Assembly: GCA_965203375.1 (NCBI GenBank)
Contig: OZ241886.1
Location: 3,410,001 to 3,474,000 of the forward strand
Direction: 5' to 3'
Length of the DNA stretch: 64,000 nt
Origin: CATQHS01 sp965203375
Lineage (GTDB): Bacteria; Actinomycetota; Acidimicrobiia; Acidimicrobiales; Aldehydirespiratoraceae
The stretch's first letter is position 1. Each line of letters begins with the position of its first letter. Below, one piece after another: positions 23,516 through 31,500 of this stretch. The notes beneath the pieces were generated by a model. That model did no database searches. It had not been told where the DNA came from and saw nothing but the letters and a program-made list of their open reading frames with translations. The translations under genes and the position numbers were made by a program.

Positions 23516-25669
23516 TCAGGCGCCCTGGGCCTCGTAGGCGGTGACCAGGGCCCGGTAGTCGGGGCGGGACAGCAGCTCGGCGTGGGTGCCCGAGGCGGCC
23601 ACCCGGCCCCCCTCGAGGTAGACCACCCGGTCGGCGGCGGCGATGGTGGCGGACCGGTGGGCCACGATCAGCAGGGTGGAGTCGAACCCGGCCCGGAGGT
23701 CGGCGATGATCTCGCCCTCGACCAGGGGGTCCACCGCGCTGGTGGCGTCATCCAGCATCAGCAGGCGGGGCGACCGGGCCAGGGCCCGGGCCAGGGCGAT
23801 CCGCTGGCGCTGGCCGCCCGACAGGGTGACGCCCCGCTCGCCCACCGCGGCGGCGGGGCCGTCGGCCAGGTCGGCGACGAACCCGTCGGCGTGGGCGACC
23901 TCCAGGGCGGCCGCCACCGCCTCAGGGCCGGGGGCGCCGGTGCCGGGGGTGGCGGCGCCGTCGGGGCCGTCCGGGCCGGCCACGTTCTCGGCCACCGAGC
24001 CGGCGAACAAGAAGGTCTCCTGGAACACCAGGGCCACGGCCCGCTGCCGGTCTTCGGGGTCGATCTCGGAGTGGGGCACGCCGCCCAAGCGGATCGAGCC
24101 GCCGTCGGGCTCGACCAGGCCGGCCACGGCCTCCAGCAGGGTGGACTTGCCCGCGCCGGTGGCGCCGACCAGAGCCACCGTCTCGCCCGGCGCCACCGAC
24201 AGCGTCACCCCGTCGAGCACCCGGTGGCCGTCGTGGCTCACCACCAGGCTGTCGACCTCCACCGCCAGCGGGCCCGGGGCCGCCACGGCCGAGTCGGGTG
24301 CGGCCGGGTCTGGGAAGGCCGGGTCTGGGGAAAGCAAAGCCGGCGAGGCCGAGGCCGGGGGCGCCACGGCCGGGGCTGGCGGACCGGGCACCGAAGCGGC
24401 CGAGGCGAGGGCGGCTGGGGTTGGCGCAGCCGAAGCGGCCGAGGCAGGGGCGGCGGTCGGGGGCGAGGTTGGCGCGGGCGGGGGGGCCGAGGCGAGGGCG
24501 GCCGGGATTGGCGCAGCCGAAGCGGGGGCGGCCGGGATTGGCGCAGCCGAAGCGGGGGCGGCCGGGATTGGCGCAGCCGAAGCGGCCGGAGCGGGGGCGG
24601 CGGTCGGGGGCGGGGCGGCGGCCGAGATGGGGGCGGCGGCGGGGGGCGGGGGGGCCATCACCCGGTCGATGCGCTCCAGGGAGACCACCGACCGGGGCAT
24701 CTCCTCCAAGAAGAAGCCGACCACCCGAAGCGGCATGGCCAGAAGGGAGAACAGCGTGGCGGCCAGCACCAGGTCGCCGGGGGTGGCCGAGCCCCGGTCC
24801 ACCAGCCAGGCCCCGATCAGCACCAGCATGATGGTGCCGACGGTGGGCAGGGCGTCGATGAGGGGCTCGAAGGTGCCCCGCATCCGGCCGACCCGGACCC
24901 GCTCGGCCCGCAGCAGCTCCGACGCGGCCCGAAGCCGCTCGATCTCGGCCCGCTCCCGGCCCAGGGTCTTCACCACCAGGGCGCCGTCGAAGCTCTCGTG
25001 GGCCACCGCCGACACCTCCCCCACCCGGCGCTGGACCACGGCGGAGGGGACCTCCACCCGGCGGGTGTAGACCCGGCTGATGACGGCCAGGGCCGGGAAC
25101 AGCACCGCGGCGATCAGCGCCAGCAGCGGATGGACGAACAGCAGCATCACCAAGGCCACCCCGGCCAGCACCACCACGCTCAGCGAGAAGGCCAGCGGCT
25201 TGAGCACCATGGTGGCGGTCAGCACGTCGGCGTCGGCGTGGGCCAGCAGCTCGCCGGCCGGACGGTCCCGGTGGAAGCTGACGGGGGCGTCGAGATAGTG
25301 GTGCAGCAGCCCGCGGCGCCAGTCCCGCTGGGTGCGCAGCTCGGCCATGGACAGGAACCAGCGCCGGACCATCACCGAGGCGCCGGTGGCGGCCGAGAAC
25401 CCGATGATCCCGGCCCCGGCCACGGCCAGCGGGCCGGCGTCGGGCCCGTCGGCGAAGGAGGCGACGATGACCCGGTCGGTGACCCAGCCCAGCATCCAGG
25501 CCCCGGCCACGGTGGCGGCCACGTAGCCGGTGGCCCCGCCGATGGCGACGGCGTGGGGCCACGTGTGGGCCCGGACCGAGCGCATTATCAGGCCGAACCC
25601 CCGCCGGGTCATGGACCGGCGGTCGGGCCCCGGGGTCGGCAGGGGCGGCTGGGCGGAGGAGGCGGTCAC
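23516..25669 (-). CDS. ABC exporter half-transporter (degenerate-site partner)
   Basis: Second half of the exporter, 717 residues. Six transmembrane helices (about 20-330) are followed by an unusually long Ala/Pro linker with repeats of ASAAPIPAAP (about 355-475), then the ATPase with Walker A GATGAGKS, signature LSGGQRQ and Walker B LLMLDDATSAVD, where Asp replaces the catalytic Glu. With the noncanonical signature of the partner this places one degenerate ATP site in the heterodimer. GTG at 25669 overlaps the aldehyde dehydrogenase stop as GTGA; an ATG about 19 codons in is the alternative. One base separates its stop from the next gene. Confidence 0.88.
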   Translation of the reverse strand: MTASSAQPPLPTPGPDRRSMTRRGFGLIMRSVRAHTWPHAVAIGGATGYVAATVAGAWMLGWVTDRVIVASFADGPDAGPLAVAGAGIIGFSAATGASVMVRRWFLSMAELRTQRDWRRGLLHHYLDAPVSFHRDRPAGELLAHADADVLTATMVLKPLAFSLSVVVLAGVALVMLLFVHPLLALIAAVLFPALAVISRVYTRRVEVPSAVVQRRVGEVSAVAHESFDGALVVKTLGRERAEIERLRAASELLRAERVRVGRMRGTFEPLIDALPTVGTIMLVLIGAWLVDRGSATPGDLVLAATLFSLLAMPLRVVGFFLEEMPRSVVSLERIDRVMAPPPPAAAPISAAAPPPTAAPAPAASAAPIPAAPASAAPIPAAPASAAPIPAALASAPPPAPTSPPTAAPASAASAAPTPAALASAASVPGPPAPAVAPPASASPALLSPDPAFPDPAAPDSAVAAPGPLAVEVDSLVVSHDGHRVLDGVTLSVAPGETVALVGATGAGKSTLLEAVAGLVEPDGGSIRLGGVPHSEIDPEDRQRAVALVFQETFLFAGSVAENVAGPDGPDGAATPGTGAPGPEAVAAALEVAHADGFVADLADGPAAAVGERGVTLSGGQRQRIALARALARSPRLLMLDDATSAVDPLVEGEIIADLRAGFDSTLLIVAHRSATIAAADRVVYLEGGRVAASGTHAELLSRPDYRALVTAYEAQGA

Positions 25670-27141
25670 TCGGCCGGCTCGGCCAGCGTCTTGATCTCCA
25701 GGAACTCCTCGAACCCGGCCACGCCCATCTCCCGGCCCACCCCCGACTGCTTGAACCCCCCGAAGGGGGCGTCGGGCCCATAGTAGATGCCGCCGTTGAC
25801 GCTCACGGCGCCGGCCCGGACGGCCCGGGCGACGGCCCGGGCCCGGCCGGCGTCGGCGCTGAACACCGCGCCCGACAGGCCGTAGAGGGAGTTGTTGGCC
25901 ATGCGGACGGCGTCTTCGTCGCCGTGGTGGGCCAGAACGGCCAGGACCGGGCCGAAGACCTCCCGCTGGGCGATGGCGTCGTCCTCGCCCACCCCCGACA
26001 GCAGGGTGGGCCGGTAGAAGAAACCGCCCGGCAGGTGGTCGGGGCGGCTGCCGCCGGTCACCGCTTCGGCCCCGTCGGCCACCGCCGCCTCCACCAGCGA
26101 CTCGACCCGGCCGCGGTGGGCCTCGCTGATGAGCGGGCCCATCAGGTTGGACTCCTCCGCGGGGCGGCCGTAGGGGATGCGCTCCATGACGGCGGCGGCC
26201 AGGGCGGCGGCCTCGTCGGCCCGGGCGGCCGGGGCCAGCAGCCGGGTGGGGATGGCGCACCCCTGGCCGGCGTGGACGCAGACGGTGACGGCGGCGTGGG
26301 TTGCGGCCTGCTCGAGGTCGGCGTCGTCGAGGACCAGGCAGGCGCCCTTGCCCCCCAGCTCCAGGAACACCTTCTTAATAGTGGGGGCGGCCGCGGCCAT
26401 GACCTGGCGGCCGGTGGAGGTGGACCCGGTGAAGCTGACCATGTCGATGCCGGGGTGGGCGGTGAGGGCTCGGCCGATCTCGGGGCCGGACCCGGTGAGG
26501 ACGTTGACCACGCCGGGCGGGATGTCGGTGCGGGCCGCGATCAGCTCGCCCAGCGCCAGGGCCGACCAGGGGGTTTCCGGCGCCGCCTTGAGCACGACGG
26601 TGCAGCCCGCGGCCAGGGCCGGGGCCAGCTTGGCCAGGATGATCTGGACCGGGAAGTTGTAGGGGGTGATGGCCGCCACCACCCCGGCCGGCTCGCGCTC
26701 GGTCCAGCGGCGGTGGCGCCCGCCCATGACCTCGGCCTCGCCCAGGTCGGTCGTCCACTCGTAGGAGTCGAGCAGGTCGGCCGTCCAGGCCACCGCCTCG
26801 ACCGGGAGGTCGAGCTGGGGGCCGGACCGAGTGAGCATGACCGGGGCCCCCGCCTCGGCCACCACCAGGGCCCGCAGGTCCTCCAGCCGGTCGAGGAGGG
26901 CCTGGTGGAGCTGGCGCAGGCCGCGGGACCGCAGGGCCCGGTCGGCGGGCCAGCCGGTGGAGTCGAAGGCCCGGCGGGCCGCGGCCACGGCGGCGTCGGC
27001 GTCGGCCACAGAGGCGTCGGGGGCGGCGCCCAGCACCTCCCCCGTGGCCGGGTCGATGTTGGGGTAGGTCCGGCCGCCGGAGGCGGGGACCAAGTCGCCG
27101 TCGATCAGCAGCCGCTCGCCGCGCCACACCGTCGCGGCCAC
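25666..27141 (-). CDS. Aldehyde dehydrogenase family protein
   Basis: NAD(P)-dependent oxidation of an aldehyde to the acid, 491 residues. Motifs in order: TPYNFPVQIILAKLAPALAAGCTVVLKAAPETP (cofactor binding), FTGSTSTGRQV, the general-base Glu in LELGGKG, and the nucleophilic Cys in HAGQGCAIPTR; the C-terminal FGGFKQSGVGREMG is typical. GTG start at 27141, six bases after the SDR stop and overlapping the ABC exporter start, so SDR, ALDH and exporter appear to be one operon. The SDR and ALDH could act in succession on an alcohol or hydroxyacyl compound; the substrate is unknown. Confidence 0.92.
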   Translation of the reverse strand: MAATVWRGERLLIDGDLVPASGGRTYPNIDPATGEVLGAAPDASVADADAAVAAARRAFDSTGWPADRALRSRGLRQLHQALLDRLEDLRALVVAEAGAPVMLTRSGPQLDLPVEAVAWTADLLDSYEWTTDLGEAEVMGGRHRRWTEREPAGVVAAITPYNFPVQIILAKLAPALAAGCTVVLKAAPETPWSALALGELIAARTDIPPGVVNVLTGSGPEIGRALTAHPGIDMVSFTGSTSTGRQVMAAAAPTIKKVFLELGGKGACLVLDDADLEQAATHAAVTVCVHAGQGCAIPTRLLAPAARADEAAALAAAVMERIPYGRPAEESNLMGPLISEAHRGRVESLVEAAVADGAEAVTGGSRPDHLPGGFFYRPTLLSGVGEDDAIAQREVFGPVLAVLAHHGDEDAVRMANNSLYGLSGAVFSADAGRARAVARAVRAGAVSVNGGIYYGPDAPFGGFKQSGVGREMGVAGFEEFLEIKTLAEPAE

Positions 27142-27147
27142 GGCGGC

Positions 27148-27927
27148 TCAGACCCGGGTGATCTGGAGGCCGTCCACGCTGAGGATCTGGCCGGTCACCC
27201 AGCCCGCGTCGTCGGACAGCAGGAACTCCAAGGCGCCGAGCAGGTCGCCGGGGGTGCCCATGCGCTTGAGAGCCAGGGTGCCAACCATGGCGGCCTGGGC
27301 GTCGGGGGGCAGCACCATGCGGGTGGCCTCGGTGTCGATCGGGCCGGGGGCGATGGCGTTCACCCTGATGTTGCGGCCGCCGAGCTCCATGGCCAGGCTG
27401 GCGGTGAGGCCGTTGAGGCCCAGCTTGGCCAGGCCGTAGAAGCCGAAGGGCATCCAGGCCGCGGTGGACGACTGGTTGACGATGGCGCCGCCGCCCCGCT
27501 CGGCCATGGGGCCGACGACGGCCCGGGTGCAGTAGAGGGCGCCGTAGAGGTTGACGGCCATGAACCGGTGGAAGTAGTCGAGGTCCACGGTGGTGAGGCC
27601 CTCGATGCGCATCCCGTGGTAGACGGCGGCGTTGTTGACCAGGTAGTCGATGCCGCCGCAGGCCTCGACCGCGGCGGCGGCCATGGCCTCGGCCGAGGAC
27701 GGGTCGCCCACATCCACCGGGGCGAAGACGGCCTCTCCCCCCTCGGCGGCGATCTCGGCCGCCACCCGGCGGCCGTTCTCCCCGCTTATGTCGGCCACGA
27801 CGACCCGGGCACCGAGGCGGGCCAAGTGGCGGGCGTAGGCCTCGCCGATGCCCTGGCCGGCGCCGGTGACGACGGCCGCCTTGCCGTCGAACCTCCTGGC
27901 TGGCTTGGCGGGCTCAGACAAGCTCAC
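27148..27927 (-). CDS. Short-chain dehydrogenase/reductase
   Basis: Classical SDR of 259 residues. NAD(P)-binding TGAGQGIG, structural NNAA and catalytic Ser/Tyr/Lys in NQSSTAAWMPFGFYGLAK are all present; the C-terminus GQILSVDGLQ is typical. GTG at 27927 is preceded by GGAAGGGGGA, a strong ribosome site, and replaces a longer frame beginning upstream. First gene of a run continuing with aldehyde dehydrogenase and the ABC exporter, transcribed divergently from the AlbA_2 gene. Reaction likely reversible alcohol/ketone conversion; substrate unknown. Confidence 0.9.
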   Translation of the reverse strand: MSLSEPAKPARRFDGKAAVVTGAGQGIGEAYARHLARLGARVVVADISGENGRRVAAEIAAEGGEAVFAPVDVGDPSSAEAMAAAAVEACGGIDYLVNNAAVYHGMRIEGLTTVDLDYFHRFMAVNLYGALYCTRAVVGPMAERGGGAIVNQSSTAAWMPFGFYGLAKLGLNGLTASLAMELGGRNIRVNAIAPGPIDTEATRMVLPPDAQAAMVGTLALKRMGTPGDLLGALEFLLSDDAGWVTGQILSVDGLQITRV

Positions 27928-28007
27928 TCCCCCTTCCGAACGCCGGGCCGGGCCGCAAACCCTAATCTGTGGTGGCGGGAACGCCGTTGCCGAGACCGCG
28001 GATTCAC

Positions 28008-29240
28008 ATGCCCACACGCGACCAGCTCCTCGAGATCATCCGCAACGGCGAGAACTCCGGCGTCGAGTTCAAGCGCGACGGCATCGCCAACCACGACCTG
28101 GCCAAGGAGCTGGTGGCCTTCGCCAACCTCGACGGGGGGATGGTGCTGCTCGGCGTCGAGGACGACGGCCGCGTCTCGGGGATCGCCCGCGACCGGCTCG
28201 AGGAGTGGGTGATGACCGCCTGCCGGGACAAGATACGGCCCGGCATCGTGCCGTTCTTCGAGGTGGTGAGAGACGTCGAGGAGGGCAGGCACGTGGCCTG
28301 CGTCAGGGTGCTGAGGGGCGCGGAGACGCAATGCCTGTGGCACAACAACCGGCGCACCTACTACGGGCGGGTCGGGTCGCAGAGCCGGGAGCTGTCGAGC
28401 GAGGAGCTGGCCCGGCTGTTCGAGCAGCGGGGGGCGCTGAGCGTGGAGCCGAGGCCGCTGTCGGGGGCGGGCTTCGAGTGCCTGGACGTGCGGCGGCTGC
28501 GGGACTACTTCGGCCGGGTGCGCCAGCAGGAGGTCCCCGAGAGCGACGACGGGTCGGAGTGGGAGGACCTGCTGGAGCTGACCGAGGTGACGGCGGGGGG
28601 CGCGGCGACGGTGGCGGGGATGCTGCTGTTCGGGCTGGACCCCAACCGGTTCCTGCCCCAGGCCGGGATCGACGCGCTGGCGCTGCCCGGCGCCGAGAAG
28701 GACTACGCCGCGGTCGAGCGGGCCGGGCTGCGGGGGCCGATGGCGCCGCTGCTGACCCGGGCCGGGAAGCTGGCCGAGCCGGGGCTGGTGGAGGAGGCGG
28801 TGAGCTTCGTGCGGCGCAACACCCGGGTCACGGCCAGGCTGGAGGACGGGGCCCGGCGGGTGGAGCGGCGAACCTACCCCGACGAAGTGGTTCGGGAGGC
28901 GGTGGTCAACGCGCTGATCCACCGCGACTACCTGCTGTCAGGCGCCGACATCGAGCTGGTGGTGTACTCGGACCGCCTGGAGGTGGTGTCGCCGGGGAGG
29001 CTGGCCAACGGGGTGACCCCGGAGGCGATGCGGGTGGGGGTGAGGACGGCCCGCAACCCGATGCTCAAGGACGTGATGCGCGACTACGGCTACGTGGAGC
29101 ACATGGGGCTGGGGGTGCCCCGCAAGATCGTCAGGGGGATGCGGGAGCACAACGGCACCGACCCCGAGCTGGTCGAGGCCCACGAGCGGTTCACGGTGAG
29201 GCTGTTCGACTCGGACCCGGACCTGCCCGACGGTCAGTGA
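28008..29240 (+). CDS. AlbA_2 (Schlafen-type) ATP-binding/transcription regulator-like protein
   Basis: Protein of 410 residues from ATG 28008 (a GTG 13 codons upstream at 27969 is also open). The N-terminal AlbA_2 domain contains GENSGVEFKRD, AFANLDGGMVLLGVEDDG; the C-terminal part resembles the ATP-binding HATPase_c_4 region with REAVVNALIHRDY, EVVSPGRLANG and GLGVPRKIVRGM. This two-domain architecture is common in bacteria and is annotated as transcriptional regulator or ATP-dependent DNA helicase-related, with some members in defence loci; the exact action is not established. TAATCT at 27963-27968 could be a -10 box. The gene is GC-rich like its neighbours. Confidence 0.8.
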   Translation: MPTRDQLLEIIRNGENSGVEFKRDGIANHDLAKELVAFANLDGGMVLLGVEDDGRVSGIARDRLEEWVMTACRDKIRPGIVPFFEVVRDVEEGRHVACVRVLRGAETQCLWHNNRRTYYGRVGSQSRELSSEELARLFEQRGALSVEPRPLSGAGFECLDVRRLRDYFGRVRQQEVPESDDGSEWEDLLELTEVTAGGAATVAGMLLFGLDPNRFLPQAGIDALALPGAEKDYAAVERAGLRGPMAPLLTRAGKLAEPGLVEEAVSFVRRNTRVTARLEDGARRVERRTYPDEVVREAVVNALIHRDYLLSGADIELVVYSDRLEVVSPGRLANGVTPEAMRVGVRTARNPMLKDVMRDYGYVEHMGLGVPRKIVRGMREHNGTDPELVEAHERFTVRLFDSDPDLPDGQ

Positions 29241-29257
29241 GGCCGGGTCGGGCGGGG

Positions 29258-29350
29258 GTCGGGCGGGGCGGTCGGCGAGACCGGACCGGACGGGTCGGTC
29301 GGTCAGGGCGGCCGGCGAGACCGGGCCGGACGGCGGGGTCGTCAGGGTCG
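29258..29350. repeat. Short G-rich tandem repeat between AlbA_2 gene and icd
   Basis: GCGGTCGGCGAGACCGGACC and GCGGCCGGCGAGACCGGGCC follow each other about 40 bases apart, then GGTCGTCAGGGTCGG. It lies between convergent stops, so it may help separate the two transcripts. Confidence 0.5.
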
Positions 29351-29367
29351 GTTAGCCGCGGGGGCGG

Positions 29368-30564
29368 TCAGAGCCGGTCGATCACCGCGGCGGCGAACTC
29401 CGAGCACTTGACCTCGGTGGCCCCGTCCATCAGGCGGGCGAAGTCGTAGGTGACTATCCCGGCGCCGACGGTGGCCTCCAGGGCGGCGGTGATGTCGTCG
29501 GCCGCCTGCTGCCAGCCCAGGTGCTCGAACATCAGCACCCCCGACAGCAGCAGCGACGAGGGGTTGACCCGGTCCTGGCCCGCGTACTTGGGGGCGGTTC
29601 CGTGGGTGGCCTCGAACACGCCGCAGCCGGTGGCGTAGTTGATGTTGGCGCCGGGGGCGATCCCGATCCCGCCGACCTGGGCGGCCAGGGCGTCGGACAG
29701 ATAGTCGCCGTTCAGGTTCATGGTGGCGATCACGTCGAAGGAGTCGGGGCGGGTCAGCACCTGCTGCAGGGCGATGTCGGTGATGACGTCGGACACCAGG
29801 ATGCGGTCGCCGGGATCGCCGCCGCAGTCGTCCCAACCCACCGCCACGTCGGAGTACTCCTCGCGCACCAGCTCGTAGCCCCAGGTGCGGAAGGCGCCCT
29901 CGGTGAACTTCATGATGTTGCCCTTGTGGACCCAGTGGACCCGGCGGCGGCCCCGGCGCACCGCGTAGTCCAGGGCGGCCCGCTGCAGTCGCTGGGAGCC
30001 GAACTTCGACACCGGCTTGATGCCCAGCCCGGCGTCGGGGCGGATCTCCCAGCCGAAGGCGTCGGCCAGCAGCTCGATCAGCCGGGCCGACTCGGGGGAG
30101 CCGGAGGCCGTCTCCATGCCGGTGTATATGTCCTCGGTGTTCTCCCTGAAGATCACCATGTCCACCAGGTGCGGCTCCTTGACCGGGGACGGAGCGCCCT
30201 TGAGCCAGCGGACCGGGCGCAGGCACACGTAGAGGTCGAGGATGCGGCGGATGGCCACGTTGAGGCTGCGGATGCCGCCCCCCACCGGGGTGGCCAGGGG
30301 GCCTTTGATGCCGATGAGGTGGCTGCGGAAGGCCTCGACGGTCTCGGGCGGCAGCCACTCGCCGGTCTCGTCGTAGCCCTTCTGGCCGGCCAGCACCTCC
30401 TTCCAGGCGATGCGGCGGCCGTGGCGGGCCGCGGCCGCGTCCATCACCGAGCGGGCCGCGGGCCAGATGTCGGCGCCGATGCCGTCGCCCTGTATGTAGG
30501 GGACGACGGGCTCGTCGGGCACGTTGAGGGCGCCGTCGGGGCCCATGGTGATCAGCTCGGCCAT
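29368..30564 (-). CDS. icd: Isocitrate dehydrogenase, NADP-type, E. coli-like
   Basis: Oxidative decarboxylation of isocitrate to 2-oxoglutarate (398 residues). Substrate-binding segment RSLNVAIRRILDLYVCLRPVRW carries the Ser and Arg residues; KYAGQDRVNP after FEATHGTAP supplies the Lys and Tyr that select NADP; IFRENTEDIYTGME and DVITDIALQQ are further landmarks. It is the homodimeric type I enzyme, not the monomeric type found in many actinobacteria. Single gene, with convergent AlbA_2 gene downstream and a 58-base spacer to the acyltransferase further downstream side. Belongs with mdh and sucCD in the TCA cycle. Confidence 0.95.
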   Translation of the reverse strand: MAELITMGPDGALNVPDEPVVPYIQGDGIGADIWPAARSVMDAAAARHGRRIAWKEVLAGQKGYDETGEWLPPETVEAFRSHLIGIKGPLATPVGGGIRSLNVAIRRILDLYVCLRPVRWLKGAPSPVKEPHLVDMVIFRENTEDIYTGMETASGSPESARLIELLADAFGWEIRPDAGLGIKPVSKFGSQRLQRAALDYAVRRGRRRVHWVHKGNIMKFTEGAFRTWGYELVREEYSDVAVGWDDCGGDPGDRILVSDVITDIALQQVLTRPDSFDVIATMNLNGDYLSDALAAQVGGIGIAPGANINYATGCGVFEATHGTAPKYAGQDRVNPSSLLLSGVLMFEHLGWQQAADDITAALEATVGAGIVTYDFARLMDGATEVKCSEFAAAVIDRL

Positions 30565-30622
30565 TTATCCGAGGCTAACCAGGGCTCGGGGGCAGGTCGG
30601 AACCGGGCCGGGGGCTTCCAAG

Positions 30623-31498
30623 TCATCGGTCGGCGATCAGGGATTGGGCCTGGTCGAAGACGGACTGGAGGCGGTCGGCCACGGTCTGGGAGTAGCCGGA
30701 CCGCTCCCGGCGGCTCACCCGGCGGGCGTCCGGAGGGGCCTCGGGCGGGGGGACGGGGGGGCCGACCACGATGGCCACCGGCACCCGGCGCGGGAACCGG
30801 GCCCCGGGGGGCATGGCCGCCTCGGTGCCGGCCACGCCCACCGGCACCACGGCTGCGCCGGTCTTGGCGGCCAGCCAGCTCACGCCGTCGAAGACCCCCT
30901 GCACCCTCGGGCCCGAGGCCCGGCCGCCCTCGGGGAACACCAGCAGCTTCTGGCCGGCGGCGAGGATCTCGGCCGAGATCCGCAGGGCCTCCCGGTCGGC
31001 ACCGCCCCGGCGCACCGGGAACGCCCCCAGGGCGGCGATGAGCCCGCCGAACCAGCGGTTGTCGAACAGCGACTGCTTGGCCAAGAACCGCGTGGGCCGG
31101 CGGCCGGCCACCGACACCAGGGGGGCGTCCAGGTTGGACCGGTGCACGGGGGCCACGATGAGCGGGCCCTCGGCGTCGAGGTGCTCGGCGCCTTGGCGCT
31201 GCACCCGCAGGTAGGGGTACAGGGTGGTGAGCACGGTCCGGCGGGCGGCCCGGTAGGCCCACCGGGAGCTGGGCCGCCGGGCGATGCGCTGGACCCGGTC
31301 CTGCAGGGAGGGGGCGGCGGCCTGGGTGGCGGGGTCGGGGGCCGGGGCGTCGGGGGCTGAGGGTGTGGCGGGGGCGGTGTCGGAGCCCGAAGGTTCGACA
31401 GAGTCGGCCGGTCCGGAGGGCATGGGGGCCGGGGGTTCGGCGGAGTCGGCCGGGCCGGAGGGCATGGGGGCCGGGGGTTCGGCGGAGTCGGGGGGCAT
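30623..31498 (-). CDS. 1-acylglycerol-3-phosphate acyltransferase-like (PlsC domain)
   Basis: Membrane-associated acyltransferase of 291 residues that probably makes phosphatidic acid or a related lipid. The PlsC domain has HRSNLD (the H-x4-D catalytic motif) and FPEGGRASG (the acceptor-binding EGTR-like motif). The first 60 residues are a low-complexity stretch in which AEPPAPMPSGPAD is repeated with Met residues inside, so several in-frame ATG codons exist; the first, 31498, lies two bases after the purH stop and is used here, but initiation at a later one is possible. Confidence 0.85.
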   Translation of the reverse strand: MPPDSAEPPAPMPSGPADSAEPPAPMPSGPADSVEPSGSDTAPATPSAPDAPAPDPATQAAAPSLQDRVQRIARRPSSRWAYRAARRTVLTTLYPYLRVQRQGAEHLDAEGPLIVAPVHRSNLDAPLVSVAGRRPTRFLAKQSLFDNRWFGGLIAALGAFPVRRGGADREALRISAEILAAGQKLLVFPEGGRASGPRVQGVFDGVSWLAAKTGAAVVPVGVAGTEAAMPPGARFPRRVPVAIVVGPPVPPPEAPPDARRVSRRERSGYSQTVADRLQSVFDQAQSLIADR

Positions 31499-31500
31499 GG

